From assembly GCA_023416695.1 (NCBI GenBank), contig JAEZGY010000019.1:1-64000 (forward strand): 64,000 bases of DNA, in the 5' to 3' direction. A program made the translations under genes and the position numbers. The notes beneath the pieces were generated by a model, which did no database searches, was not told the DNA's origin, and was given only the letters and a program-made list of their open reading frames with translations. The stretch is from Bacillota bacterium. GTDB taxonomy: Bacteria > Bacillota > Clostridia > Lachnospirales > Lachnospiraceae. Of the stretch, positions 25,596-33,071 are shown piece after piece. Numbering within the stretch: position 1 is the stretch's first letter; every line of letters starts with the position of its first letter.

Positions 25596-26604
25596 ATTTC
25601 TTTTTCGCAGTTTCAATTCCATTAACAATAACCGCTACTACTCCGCAAAGTACCCCACCAATGGCATAGATTCCAGGAGCATAGTGCCATTTATTTTCCA
25701 TAAAGCCAAGATACAAATAGATTGCAGTAGCAATTAACATGATAGCGCCACAAAAAGTTCCGGTTACGGTGTTAGATTTTCTTTCACTAGGAGTTCGTTG
25801 TGCTTCTGTAAGAAGCATGGTAAAGCTTCCAAAACGTACCCCAGAACGTACTAGAAGATAGACAGCTAGTGAGATTACTAGTAAGAACACCACAACTGGG
25901 TAGGAGCTTTCATTGGAAGCAAAACCATATCCTCCAATTAGTATAATTGGAGAGATGACACACATAAGGACTCCAATAATTAGATTTCTTGTAAAGGATG
26001 GCTGGATTCGTGCTTTTTCAGACTCTAGAAAGGAAATGGTTTCTTTATCCAGCTTAACACCTTTTGTAATTGGTTCATATTTACTAAGGCTCATGCCACT
26101 ACTGATAAATAGAGGTACTGCGATTGCAATAAAGACAAATAAGAGTATAAGCCCAAAGATGTCATCTCCACCAACCTGTATGGCTGATGTAAAAATGTTA
26201 TCTTCTGCAAGCTGTGAAAATAAGATTAGCATAGATACCCCAATGATACAAAGCAAAACCCCAAGAGCAATGACTTTGGCTGCTTTTTGGTAAGCGGCAA
26301 GATATTCCTGTACTTCAATCAACGACATTCTAAAAGTGTGATTGTCTGAGTTCTCAGCTTCTTGTGAGGTTTTCTCAAAAGCTGTCTTATTGGAGGTAAG
26401 GTTCATTTCTTCCAGTAGTTCATCGATGTTACCAAATTCCGATATCACGATGCCAATGGCCTCATGTTCGGACTTGCCATTTGCTTTCAATTCATTATAT
26501 TTGTCTAACATGTTACTTAGAATCTCTTCCTTTGCCCTTATTATTTCGTCGGTTACAGGCAAGGCACGAAAAATATTCTCCACATAAGCTTTAATTGTTT
26601 CCAT
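25594..26604 (-). CDS. PadR-linked membrane protein with HAAS/DUF1700-type N-terminus
   Basis: 336 residues. The first ~75 form a helical prefix domain (KAYVENIFRALPVTDEII, then GKSEHEAIGIVISEFG), which is the HAAS/DUF1700 signature. The rest holds about six membrane segments in three pairs. Such proteins are nearly always paired with a PadR repressor and are thought to serve in membrane-stress or bacteriocin-type responses. Its ATG overlaps the PadR stop codon (TAATG at 26606-26602), so both are translated together. Role not established. Confidence 0.8.
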   Translation of the reverse strand: METIKAYVENIFRALPVTDEIIRAKEEILSNMLDKYNELKANGKSEHEAIGIVISEFGNIDELLEEMNLTSNKTAFEKTSQEAENSDNHTFRMSLIEVQEYLAAYQKAAKVIALGVLLCIIGVSMLILFSQLAEDNIFTSAIQVGGDDIFGLILLFVFIAIAVPLFISSGMSLSKYEPITKGVKLDKETISFLESEKARIQPSFTRNLIIGVLMCVISPIILIGGYGFASNESSYPVVVFLLVISLAVYLLVRSGVRFGSFTMLLTEAQRTPSERKSNTVTGTFCGAIMLIATAIYLYLGFMENKWHYAPGIYAIGGVLCGVVAVIVNGIETAKKK

Positions 26605-26957
26605 TATTCCATCTCCCTAATAAAATGATTGATTAACTGCTGTGTTATCTGCCATTCCAGGCATTTTTCCCTATAGTAGGTTCTTCCAGCTTCAGTTATC
26701 TGATAGTACGTCCTCCGTTTGCCCTGGGTCTCATCTCCATAGTAGGATTTGATGAGGCCGTTTTTTTCAAGTCGGTTAAATGCAGAGTACAAGGTAGTTT
26801 CTTTAATTGAGTAGGTATGCTCTGATTGAAGCTGTAGCGTTTTGCCGATCTCGTACCCATAGGAGTCCTTTTCTAGCAGAGTGTATAAAATAAATACATC
26901 ATTGTAGCCACGTAACACATCACTGCTAATGTTACAGGTGTTGCTCTGTTGTACCAC
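26604..26957 (-). CDS. PadR family transcriptional regulator
   Basis: 117 residues. The PadR winged helix is seen in LYTLLEKDSYGYEIGKTL, the recognition region KETTLYSAFNRLEKNGLI and the wing KRRTYYQITEAG. The short C-terminal helix is the dimer arm of subfamily 2. It is first in a two-gene leftward operon, and probably represses itself and the membrane protein. GGAGGTGGG lies upstream. The promoter region carries two direct repeats that are likely operators. Confidence 0.9.
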   Translation of the reverse strand: MVQQSNTCNISSDVLRGYNDVFILYTLLEKDSYGYEIGKTLQLQSEHTYSIKETTLYSAFNRLEKNGLIKSYYGDETQGKRRTYYQITEAGRTYYREKCLEWQITQQLINHFIREME

Positions 26958-26990
26958 ATGCCCACCTCCTTTAAAGGTTTCTTATTAATA

Positions 26991-27052
26991 TACTACGACA
27001 GATGTACTATGTCTGATGGAGTAATTCTACCACCATTACTACGACAGGTAAA
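26991..27052 (-). promoter_or_regulatory. padR promoter with repeated operator TACTACGACAG
   Basis: Leftward -35 TTTACC (27052-27047) and -10 TAGAAT (27029-27024) have 17-bp spacing. TACTACGACAG occurs twice, at 26991-27001 and 27037-27047, both followed by GTA within five bases. One copy overlaps the -35/spacer and the other lies past the start, as expected for autorepression. The rest of 27053-27185 is A/T-rich without a visible feature; no T-box was found ahead of asnS. Confidence 0.55.
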
Positions 27053-27185
27053 GTAATTTTACATAAATATTCCAACTTTGTAGAAAATATACAAAAATGT
27101 ATGGTTGTTATTGGCTATAATCAACTAATACCCAAGGTTCCAAGTCCTAGAAACGAATAAACATAAGTTTTCATGGGGAATATTC

Positions 27186-27213
27186 TTGTAATCGTAAGTT
27201 TTTGTGATAAAAT
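27186..27213 (+). promoter_or_regulatory. Probable asnS promoter
   Basis: TTGTAA (27186-27191), 16-bp spacer, TAAAAT (27208-27213). It would give a leader of about 55 bases, too short for a T-box. Confidence 0.45.
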
Positions 27214-27275
27214 ATGACTATCGGCTAAAACGGACTACCAGATAGAATAAATAAGTAGAAGTAAGGAGAAGTAAG

Positions 27276-28670
27276 ATGGAATTAGTAACTGTACGTGAGT
27301 TATACCGTGAAAAAGAAAAATATATTGGCAAGAAGATATCAGTGGGTGGCTGGGTAAGAAGCAACCGTGATTCCAAAACCTTCGGTTTTGTTGTCATCAA
27401 TGATGGAAGCTTTTTTGAGACACTTCAAATCGTATATAGTGAAGAAAAATGCAAGAACTTTAGTGAAATCGCTAAATTAAATATAGGCTCTGCCATCATT
27501 GTAACTGGAGAACTAGTAGCAACTCCAGAGGCAAAGCAGCCATTTGAGATTCAGGCAGAGGAAATCTTAGTAGAGGGTACTTCTACCTCAGACTACCCAC
27601 TACAGAAGAAACGCCACTCCTTGGAGTATCTTCGTACCATTTCTCATTTACGTCCAAGAACAAACACCTTCCAAGCAGTATTCCGTGTGCGTTCTTTGAT
27701 TGCTTACGCCATTCACCAATATTTCCAAGAGCGTAACTTCGTTTACGTGCACACTCCACTAATCACTGGAAGTGATTGCGAAGGTGCTGGGGAGATGTTC
27801 CGTGTAACAACCCTAGATCTTAATAATGTTCCACGTACAGAGGATGGAAAGGTAGATACAAAACAAGACTTCTTTGGTAAGGAAACTAACCTTACTGTAA
27901 GTGGTCAGTTAAACGGTGAGACCTATGCAATGGCATTTCGTAACATCTACACCTTCGGACCAACCTTTAGAGCAGAGAACTCTAACACTACTCGTCATGC
28001 AGCAGAGTTCTGGATGATTGAGCCAGAGATCGCATTTGCAGACTTAAAGGACGATATGATTCTCGCAGAAGGCATGATCAAATACATCATCAAATACGTA
28101 TTAGAGAATGCTCCAGAAGAAATGAACTTCTTCAATTCTTTCGTAGACAAAGGGTTATTAGAACGTTTAAATCATGTTGCTAATGCAGAGTTCGGTCATG
28201 TAACCTATACAGAGGCCATTGAAATCTTAGAGAAGCATAACGATAACTTTGAATATAAAGTAAGCTGGGGCTGTGATTTACAGACTGAGCATGAAAGATA
28301 TTTAACAGAAGAAATCTTTAAGAAACCTGTTTTCGTAACAGATTATCCAAAGGATATCAAAGCCTTCTACATGAAGATGAACGATGACAACAAGACCGTT
28401 GCCGCTATGGACTTACTTGTTCCTGGTATCGGCGAAATCATCGGAGGAAGCCAGAGAGAGGATGACTACGAGAAGCTTGCTGCTCGTATGAAAGAGCTTG
28501 GCTTAAAAGAAGAAGACTATGATTTCTACATGGATCTTCGTAAATACGGTTCCGTTCGTCATGCAGGCTTCGGCTTAGGCTTCGAACGTTGCGTTATGTA
28601 CCTTACTGGTATGGGTAACATCCGTGATGTAATCCCATTCCCTAGAACAGTAAATAACTGCGAATTATAA
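27276..28670 (+). CDS. asnS: Asparaginyl-tRNA synthetase
   Basis: 464 residues. The N-terminal OB-fold anticodon domain starts at KKISVGGWVRSNRDSK, followed by the class II core. Motif 2 is FRAENSNTTRHAAEFWMIE and motif 3 ends GFGLGFERCVMYLTG. It charges tRNA-Asn with asparagine. Length and motifs match bacterial AsnRS rather than AspRS. AAGGAG precedes the ATG. It is a single gene with its own terminator. Confidence 0.96.
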   Translation: MELVTVRELYREKEKYIGKKISVGGWVRSNRDSKTFGFVVINDGSFFETLQIVYSEEKCKNFSEIAKLNIGSAIIVTGELVATPEAKQPFEIQAEEILVEGTSTSDYPLQKKRHSLEYLRTISHLRPRTNTFQAVFRVRSLIAYAIHQYFQERNFVYVHTPLITGSDCEGAGEMFRVTTLDLNNVPRTEDGKVDTKQDFFGKETNLTVSGQLNGETYAMAFRNIYTFGPTFRAENSNTTRHAAEFWMIEPEIAFADLKDDMILAEGMIKYIIKYVLENAPEEMNFFNSFVDKGLLERLNHVANAEFGHVTYTEAIEILEKHNDNFEYKVSWGCDLQTEHERYLTEEIFKKPVFVTDYPKDIKAFYMKMNDDNKTVAAMDLLVPGIGEIIGGSQREDDYEKLAARMKELGLKEEDYDFYMDLRKYGSVRHAGFGLGFERCVMYLTGMGNIRDVIPFPRTVNNCEL

Positions 28671-28683
28671 TTAATAGATAGAG

Positions 28684-28714
28684 AAAGAGGCTGTCGCATT
28701 GCGACAGCCTCTTT
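28684..28714 (+). terminator. asnS terminator
   Basis: AAAGAGGCTGTCGC pairs with GCGACAGCCTCTTT over a three-base loop. Structured element copy 3 begins about ten bases further on. Confidence 0.9.
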
Positions 28715-28724
28715 GGCTTATGTA

Positions 28725-29082
28725 GGCAGCTCTAGCCAAACCCATAAAAGGCAAGCTTGCGCATGAAATGAGCAGCGTAGTGGTACGTAAGGCCTGATGG
28801 TGAGAGGATGGTTTCCTTTAAAAATTACAGAGAATCATTTGATGAAGTGTCCTGTGTGTAGGACACGCTCCGCTATAAGGCGATATGAGTCAAAAGTCTG
28901 GCAAAGAGATGCCGACTTTTGCCCTCTATCGCCTTATTTGCAATGCAAGCATTGCAGTCCTACACAAGGACTTGTAGACTTATTTCCTGAAATTTTTAAT
29001 GGCTAGTACAGATTAAACGCCATGACCAGGCCTAAGTACCAACGTGCTCATACAGCCTTTTCTGGGTTTACTAATCGCTGCC
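28725..29082 (-). repeat. Large structured palindromic element, copy 3 (inverted)
   Basis: 358 bp. Read on the minus strand, the ends GGCAGC and GCTGCC pair perfectly; the fourth base pair is changed on both sides relative to copy 4. TGTGTAGGAC pairs with GTCCTACACA (plus-strand 28855-28864 with 28957-28966). The long hairpin starts ATAAGGCGATA and ends TATCGCCTTAT, with apical GGC-ATCTCTTT-GCC. The small GCAATG-CTTG-CATTGC hairpin is present. The open frame 28797-29006 lies inside it and is not a gene. Bases 29083-29242 hold only AT-rich leader DNA of the next gene. Confidence 0.9.
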
Positions 29083-29242
29083 TATTCATAGTCTGGCAAA
29101 GTTGTAGTTTTAATTTAAATTGAAAAATGGGAAAGTAGATTAAATATAAATTGTGGGATTTTATTACTTATTGTAATATGTAGATAAGTAAGAAAGGATT
29201 TTGTTATGATGCGATAATAACAAAAGCAGAGAGGGGTGTTTT

Positions 29243-29491
29243 ATGAGAAAAGAATATAAAATAGCGTTAAAAGCATTGGCATACACTGTAGTAGCTGTTG
29301 TAGTTACTATCTGGGGATTATTTAGTGTGTTCATGGAGATATTTAATGGAGATACTCCAGAAGCAGAAAGTATGTATATGATTCTAGCATTCTTTATTAT
29401 GACATTGTTTACTATCATAATTTGCACTTTAACGATTCTAGATAAACTAGAGGATAAAGACAAGAAAGACTCTGCTGCGTCCAATGTATAG
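29243..29491 (+). CDS. Small two-helix membrane protein between two inverted elements
   Basis: 82 residues, not recognised. Two hydrophobic segments at about 10-33 and 43-65 are joined by a short acidic loop (NGDTPEAES). The C-terminus is charged (DKLEDKDKKDS), so both ends should lie in the cytoplasm. GAGAGGGG stands ahead of the ATG. It lies alone between element copies 3 and 4, which face each other in opposite orientation. Coding is supported by a clear ribosome binding site and protein-like hydrophobic pattern. Function unknown. Confidence 0.65.
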   Translation: MRKEYKIALKALAYTVVAVVVTIWGLFSVFMEIFNGDTPEAESMYMILAFFIMTLFTIIICTLTILDKLEDKDKKDSAASNV

Positions 29492-29537
29492 CATACTAAC
29501 ATATCCCAACCTCTTCCACTTAGCCATTTATTCTAAA

Positions 29538-29935
29538 GGTGGCGAATAGCAAGTCCCATGGAAGGCTGTATGAGCACGTTGGTACTTAGGCCTGGTTATG
29601 GCGTACATAAACTCCCTATCTTTAAAATTACAGCAGCCAAAGTAGGAAAGTCTTTGCGTAGGATTGCAATGCTTGCATTGCAGATAAGATAATGAGAGGC
29701 AAAATGGTCACATCCCTTTGTGAACCATTTTGCCTCTTGTTATCTTATAGCGAAGCGTATCCTACGCATAGGGAAGTAGCGTATCCTACGCATTTATATT
29801 TGTTATACCAAACCCATCCTTTCATTCCCCTGTAATTTTAAAGCCAACCAACCCCATCGCCATCAGGCCTTACGTACCACTACGCTGCTCATTTCATGCG
29901 CAAGCTTGCCTTCCATGGGACTTGCTTGAGCCACC
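29538..29935 (+). repeat. Large structured palindromic element, copy 4 (best preserved)
   Basis: 398 bp. GGTGGC (29538-29543) pairs with GCCACC (29930-29935). A perfect 19-bp stem joins 29548-29566 and 29908-29926. GAGCA (29572-29576) pairs with TGCTC near 29886. TGCGTAGGAT (29655-29664) pairs with ATCCTACGCA (29759-29768). The small hairpin is at 29665-29682. The long hairpin at about 29684-29747 starts ATAAGATAA, ends TTATCTTAT and has apical CAC-ATCCCTTT-GTG. The 16 bases at 29754-29769 are repeated exactly at 29778-29793, in this copy only. Confidence 0.92.
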
Positions 29936-29945
29936 GCCACAGTCC

Positions 29946-29982
29946 AAAAGGGACCATCCTCCGCTAGGAGGAATGGTCCCTT
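29946..29982 (-). terminator. Terminator of the AraC regulator gene
   Basis: Read leftward, AAGGGACCATTCCTCC pairs with GGAGGATGGTCCCTT and is followed by TT. It begins at the stop codon and ends ten bases from element copy 4. Confidence 0.8.
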
Positions 29983-30988
29983 AACCAGAAGAATGGTCCC
30001 TTTTCCTGTATTCCAAAGGTGTTTCTCCATAATACTGTTTAAACATGCGAATAAAGTTACTAGGCTTTGAATAGCCCACTGCTTCTGCAATCTGGTGCAC
30101 ATTCTCATTGGTAGTACATAGCTGTACGGTGGCAGCAGACATCCGTAAAGTGGTAATATAAGTTCCTATGGTCATGTGATACTGATGTAAAAATCCAGCT
30201 TTTAGCTTCTGTGAATTAAGGAATACCATTTTACTTAAGGCCTCTATGGTGGGAGGAGAGATATATTGCTTAGTTAGTATATTGTGGGCGTCTCTAATAC
30301 TAGCTAGATCTGAGTGACTTAGAGAAATGGTTCGGCTGCCCACAGTTACCTTCACCCGTTCGCTTTGATTGTAGAAGGTCGTTCCTTTTTTGTGATAAAT
30401 CTCATTATATAGAATGCCAATAAACTCGATTATTTTGCTCTCTAGATAGATTGTATTTAAGTTTCCCTCTAGGGCAAGAGCTTGTAGCTGTTGTAGAGCT
30501 TTGGTCATTTCATTGGAGAGATAGTGGTAGGTGTGATTTGCCTCTATTTCTGAGAAATCAAAGGGCTTTCCCGTAATAGCTTCCACCACCTGATTAAAAT
30601 AATCTCCATAGATGGTGACCTCTGCTCCATGAAAATGCTCTCCCTTTTTCCAAGCTTGTTTTCCAGCAATGTGCTCCTCCATAACAAAGAAGGAGGAAGG
30701 GGAAAAGGAGCTTATTTCTTTATTTTCTAGTTTGTAGGTAGTAGTGCCTGTATATACGATTCCAAAACGTATCAGTCTAGTGGAATTGGAGAAAGAGAGC
30801 TTAAAGTCATGGGGGATTGTGTAGTCTCCGATACCGAACTCATAGCAATTTTTACGAAAGTAATAATGATAGTTGTCGCCAAAGTCATTTTTGTAATAAT
30901 GGTAGTGTTTCTGCACAGCCGTATTTTGTAGGGCGATTTTTTCTAATACATACTCCCGAAACTCATGATGATTGTTTACCTTCTTCAT
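29981..30988 (-). CDS. AraC family regulator of siderophore uptake
   Basis: 335 residues. The C-terminal ~100 form the double helix-turn-helix of AraC/PchR-type activators (MVFLNSQKLKAGFLHQYH, then VHQIAEAVGYSKPSNFIRMF, PLEYRKR). The N-terminal 220 residues are a ligand-binding part without membrane segments. It is divergent from a ferri-siderophore ABC operon 138 bases away. This arrangement is typical of PchR/YbtA-like activators that sense the iron-siderophore complex. That role is inferred from context. Confidence 0.88.
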   Translation of the reverse strand: MKKVNNHHEFREYVLEKIALQNTAVQKHYHYYKNDFGDNYHYYFRKNCYEFGIGDYTIPHDFKLSFSNSTRLIRFGIVYTGTTTYKLENKEISSFSPSSFFVMEEHIAGKQAWKKGEHFHGAEVTIYGDYFNQVVEAITGKPFDFSEIEANHTYHYLSNEMTKALQQLQALALEGNLNTIYLESKIIEFIGILYNEIYHKKGTTFYNQSERVKVTVGSRTISLSHSDLASIRDAHNILTKQYISPPTIEALSKMVFLNSQKLKAGFLHQYHMTIGTYITTLRMSAATVQLCTTNENVHQIAEAVGYSKPSNFIRMFKQYYGETPLEYRKRDHSSG

Positions 30989-31048
30989 CTTCTCACCCTT
31001 TCAAAATAATCAAATTAGATGTAATTATTATGAAATAAGATGCATCTA

Positions 31049-31110
31049 TTGTCAAGGTTAGTTGTAACTAATATAATAAAGCAAGTTAGATAGAGCTAAC
31101 GCAAGTTAGA
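31049..31110 (+). promoter_or_regulatory. Promoter and operator cluster of siderophore operon
   Basis: TTGTCA (31049-31054) and a perfect TATAAT (31072-31077) have 17-bp spacing. The spacer is a palindrome, TTAGTTGTAACTAA (31058-31071), partly like a DtxR/IdeR iron box. Downstream, GCAAGTTAGA is repeated exactly at 31081-31090 and 31101-31110, 20 bp apart, fitting an AraC-type dimer. Which protein binds each site is inferred. Confidence 0.65.
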
Positions 31111-31126
31111 AATGGAGGAAACAATA

Positions 31127-32080
31127 ATGTTCAATATAAAGAAATTATTTACTATTATGGCAATTTCCACAATGGCTTTCGCTTTAGTGGGCTGTGGAAG
31201 TAGTGAAAAGAAAGAAGAAGAAAAAGCACCAGAGATGGTTACTGTAACCGATGCAAGAGGAGAAGTTCAGATTCCAGCGGAGCCTAAGAGAATTGTTGAT
31301 ATTAGTGGTAACAGTGATATCTTATCTATTTTAGGATACTCTGTAGTAGGTACAGCTAACTCTGATGCTTATGATTATACCAAGTTCCCAACCTATTTAG
31401 AGGAAACTTTAAAAGGGGCAACCATTCTTGGTTATAGCATGCAAAATGAAATGGATGTAGAAGCCATTTTAGCATTAGATCCAGATTTAATCGTTATCTC
31501 TTCTGTACAAGAAGGCATGTATAAACAGTTACAAGAAGTAGCGCCAACAGTGATGATTGAATTAGCACAAATCGACTGGACAGATGACTTAATGGAAGTG
31601 GCAAACATCTTCGGAAAGACAAAAGAAGCAGAAGCATGGCTTTCTTCCTATAGAGAAGCAGCAAAGAAAGCAGGAGATGAGTTAAAGAGCACTTACGGGG
31701 AAGACACTTCTTACTTAGCGTTCTTAGCTAGTGGCGGTAGTATTTTCGTATTTGATGCAGCAGGAACAGGAAGTATCTTATATGAAGATATGGGTCTTAA
31801 GAAACCAGAAGGTATGCCAGAACAGTCTGACATTAGCTTACCAGTAGTAGCTTACGAAGGATTAGCAGCCATTGATGCAGATTATATCTTTGCCATTGGT
31901 ACCGATGAAGATCTAAAGGCTCTTACAGAAAGCAGTATCTGGAAGACCATTCCTGCAGTAAAAGAAGGAAAGGTAGTAGAGCTTCCAGCAAGTCCATACT
32001 TTAATATGGGTTACAGCTCTATTGGTAGAGAGTTGTTTGTTGGTGAAGTAGCAAGTCTTATGGAGTCAATGAATGAGTAA
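31127..32080 (+). CDS. Ferri-siderophore ABC transporter substrate-binding lipoprotein
   Basis: 317 residues. The lipoprotein signal ends ALVGCGSS, then a charged linker and a periplasmic-binding FecB/FepB-type domain with PKRIVDISGNSDIL and LDPDLIVISS. ATG 31127 follows TGGAGG; an ATG 15 bases earlier overlaps that site. It captures an iron-siderophore complex outside the membrane for the two permeases downstream. Specificity is unknown; catecholate, hydroxamate and heme are all possible. Confidence 0.92.
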   Translation: MFNIKKLFTIMAISTMAFALVGCGSSEKKEEEKAPEMVTVTDARGEVQIPAEPKRIVDISGNSDILSILGYSVVGTANSDAYDYTKFPTYLEETLKGATILGYSMQNEMDVEAILALDPDLIVISSVQEGMYKQLQEVAPTVMIELAQIDWTDDLMEVANIFGKTKEAEAWLSSYREAAKKAGDELKSTYGEDTSYLAFLASGGSIFVFDAAGTGSILYEDMGLKKPEGMPEQSDISLPVVAYEGLAAIDADYIFAIGTDEDLKALTESSIWKTIPAVKEGKVVELPASPYFNMGYSSIGRELFVGEVASLMESMNE

Positions 32081-33071
32081 TCATAGAGCGAAATATAAAA
32101 TAGTGATAGTAACAATTTTAGGCGTATTAACTGTAGCAGCGGGATTCCTCGCTGCTATATGCATTGGTGCCAAAGAGATTAGTTTGGATGTTATTTGGGA
32201 TAGCCTAGTTCATTATAAGGAAGAAAATATTGACATGCTGTTGATTCGAGATTCCAGAATGCCAAGAGCAGTAGCATCCATTCTTATTGGTGGGATGCTT
32301 TCCTTAACAGGTGCGACCATGCAGGGAATTACGAGAAATCCTATTGCGGATCCAACGGTACTTGGAATGTCTCAAGGGGCTACCTTTGCTGTAGCATTAT
32401 CCATTGTTACCTTTAAAATAGCAGGAAGTGGCTCTGTAGTGGCTGCCATGGTGGGTGCTATTGTTAGTGGTGCCTTTGTGCTACTGATTAGCATGCGTAG
32501 TGCTAGGACCATGAATGTGTCTAAGTTATTATTAGCTGGAACGGCGGCCAGTACCTTTTTACTGTCCCTTGCCTCTACTGTAGCAATACTAGGAAACCGT
32601 TCTCAGGAATTGGCCTTTTGGATTGCTGGTGGTCTTGGAAACACCAACTGGAGTGACATAAAGATTCTTCTGCTTTATGGGGGAATTGCAAGCCTATTGC
32701 TCTTCCTTCTTGCGGGGAGGATTAATATCCTTAACCTGGGAGAGGATATGGCAATTGGACTAGGAATTCATCCAGCAAGGCTTCGACTCCTTGCCATTGT
32801 ACTAATCATTCCTATCTGTGCAGCTTGTGTTAGTGTTTCTGGAAATATTGTATTTGTGGGATTGATAATTCCTCACATTATAAGAAGGTTAGTAGGCTCC
32901 GATTATCGTAAGATTTTACCCTTATCCTTTTTATTCGGGGCAGCACTTTTGGTGTGGGCAGACATTTTGGCTAAAATGATCAATGCTCCATATGAAACGC
33001 CTATTGGGTTATTTACCTCCCTACTTGGAGTACCATTTTTCCTATGGTTAGTTAGAAAGGAGAGAGGATAG
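32073..33071 (+). CDS. FecCD-type iron-siderophore permease 1
   Basis: 332 residues with about nine to ten membrane helices. Family motifs are RMPRAVASILIGGMLSLTGA, TRNPIADPTVLGMSQGA and GLIIPHIIRR. The ATG overlaps the receptor gene by eight bases. It forms a heterodimeric channel with the next gene. FecCD/BtuC family membership is secure. Confidence 0.93.
   Translation: MSNHRAKYKIVIVTILGVLTVAAGFLAAICIGAKEISLDVIWDSLVHYKEENIDMLLIRDSRMPRAVASILIGGMLSLTGATMQGITRNPIADPTVLGMSQGATFAVALSIVTFKIAGSGSVVAAMVGAIVSGAFVLLISMRSARTMNVSKLLLAGTAASTFLLSLASTVAILGNRSQELAFWIAGGLGNTNWSDIKILLLYGGIASLLLFLLAGRINILNLGEDMAIGLGIHPARLRLLAIVLIIPICAACVSVSGNIVFVGLIIPHIIRRLVGSDYRKILPLSFLFGAALLVWADILAKMINAPYETPIGLFTSLLGVPFFLWLVRKERG

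Noticed and set aside
26958..27275. T-box leader for asnS
   Set aside because: No specifier stem or conserved TGGNACCGCG antiterminator motif, and the likely promoter leaves only a short leader.
28797..29006. 69-residue open frame inside element copy 3
   Set aside because: Lies fully in the structured repeat, and the same region in other copies does not keep the frame. The frames at 5387-5569 and 29863-30108 are rejected for the same reason.
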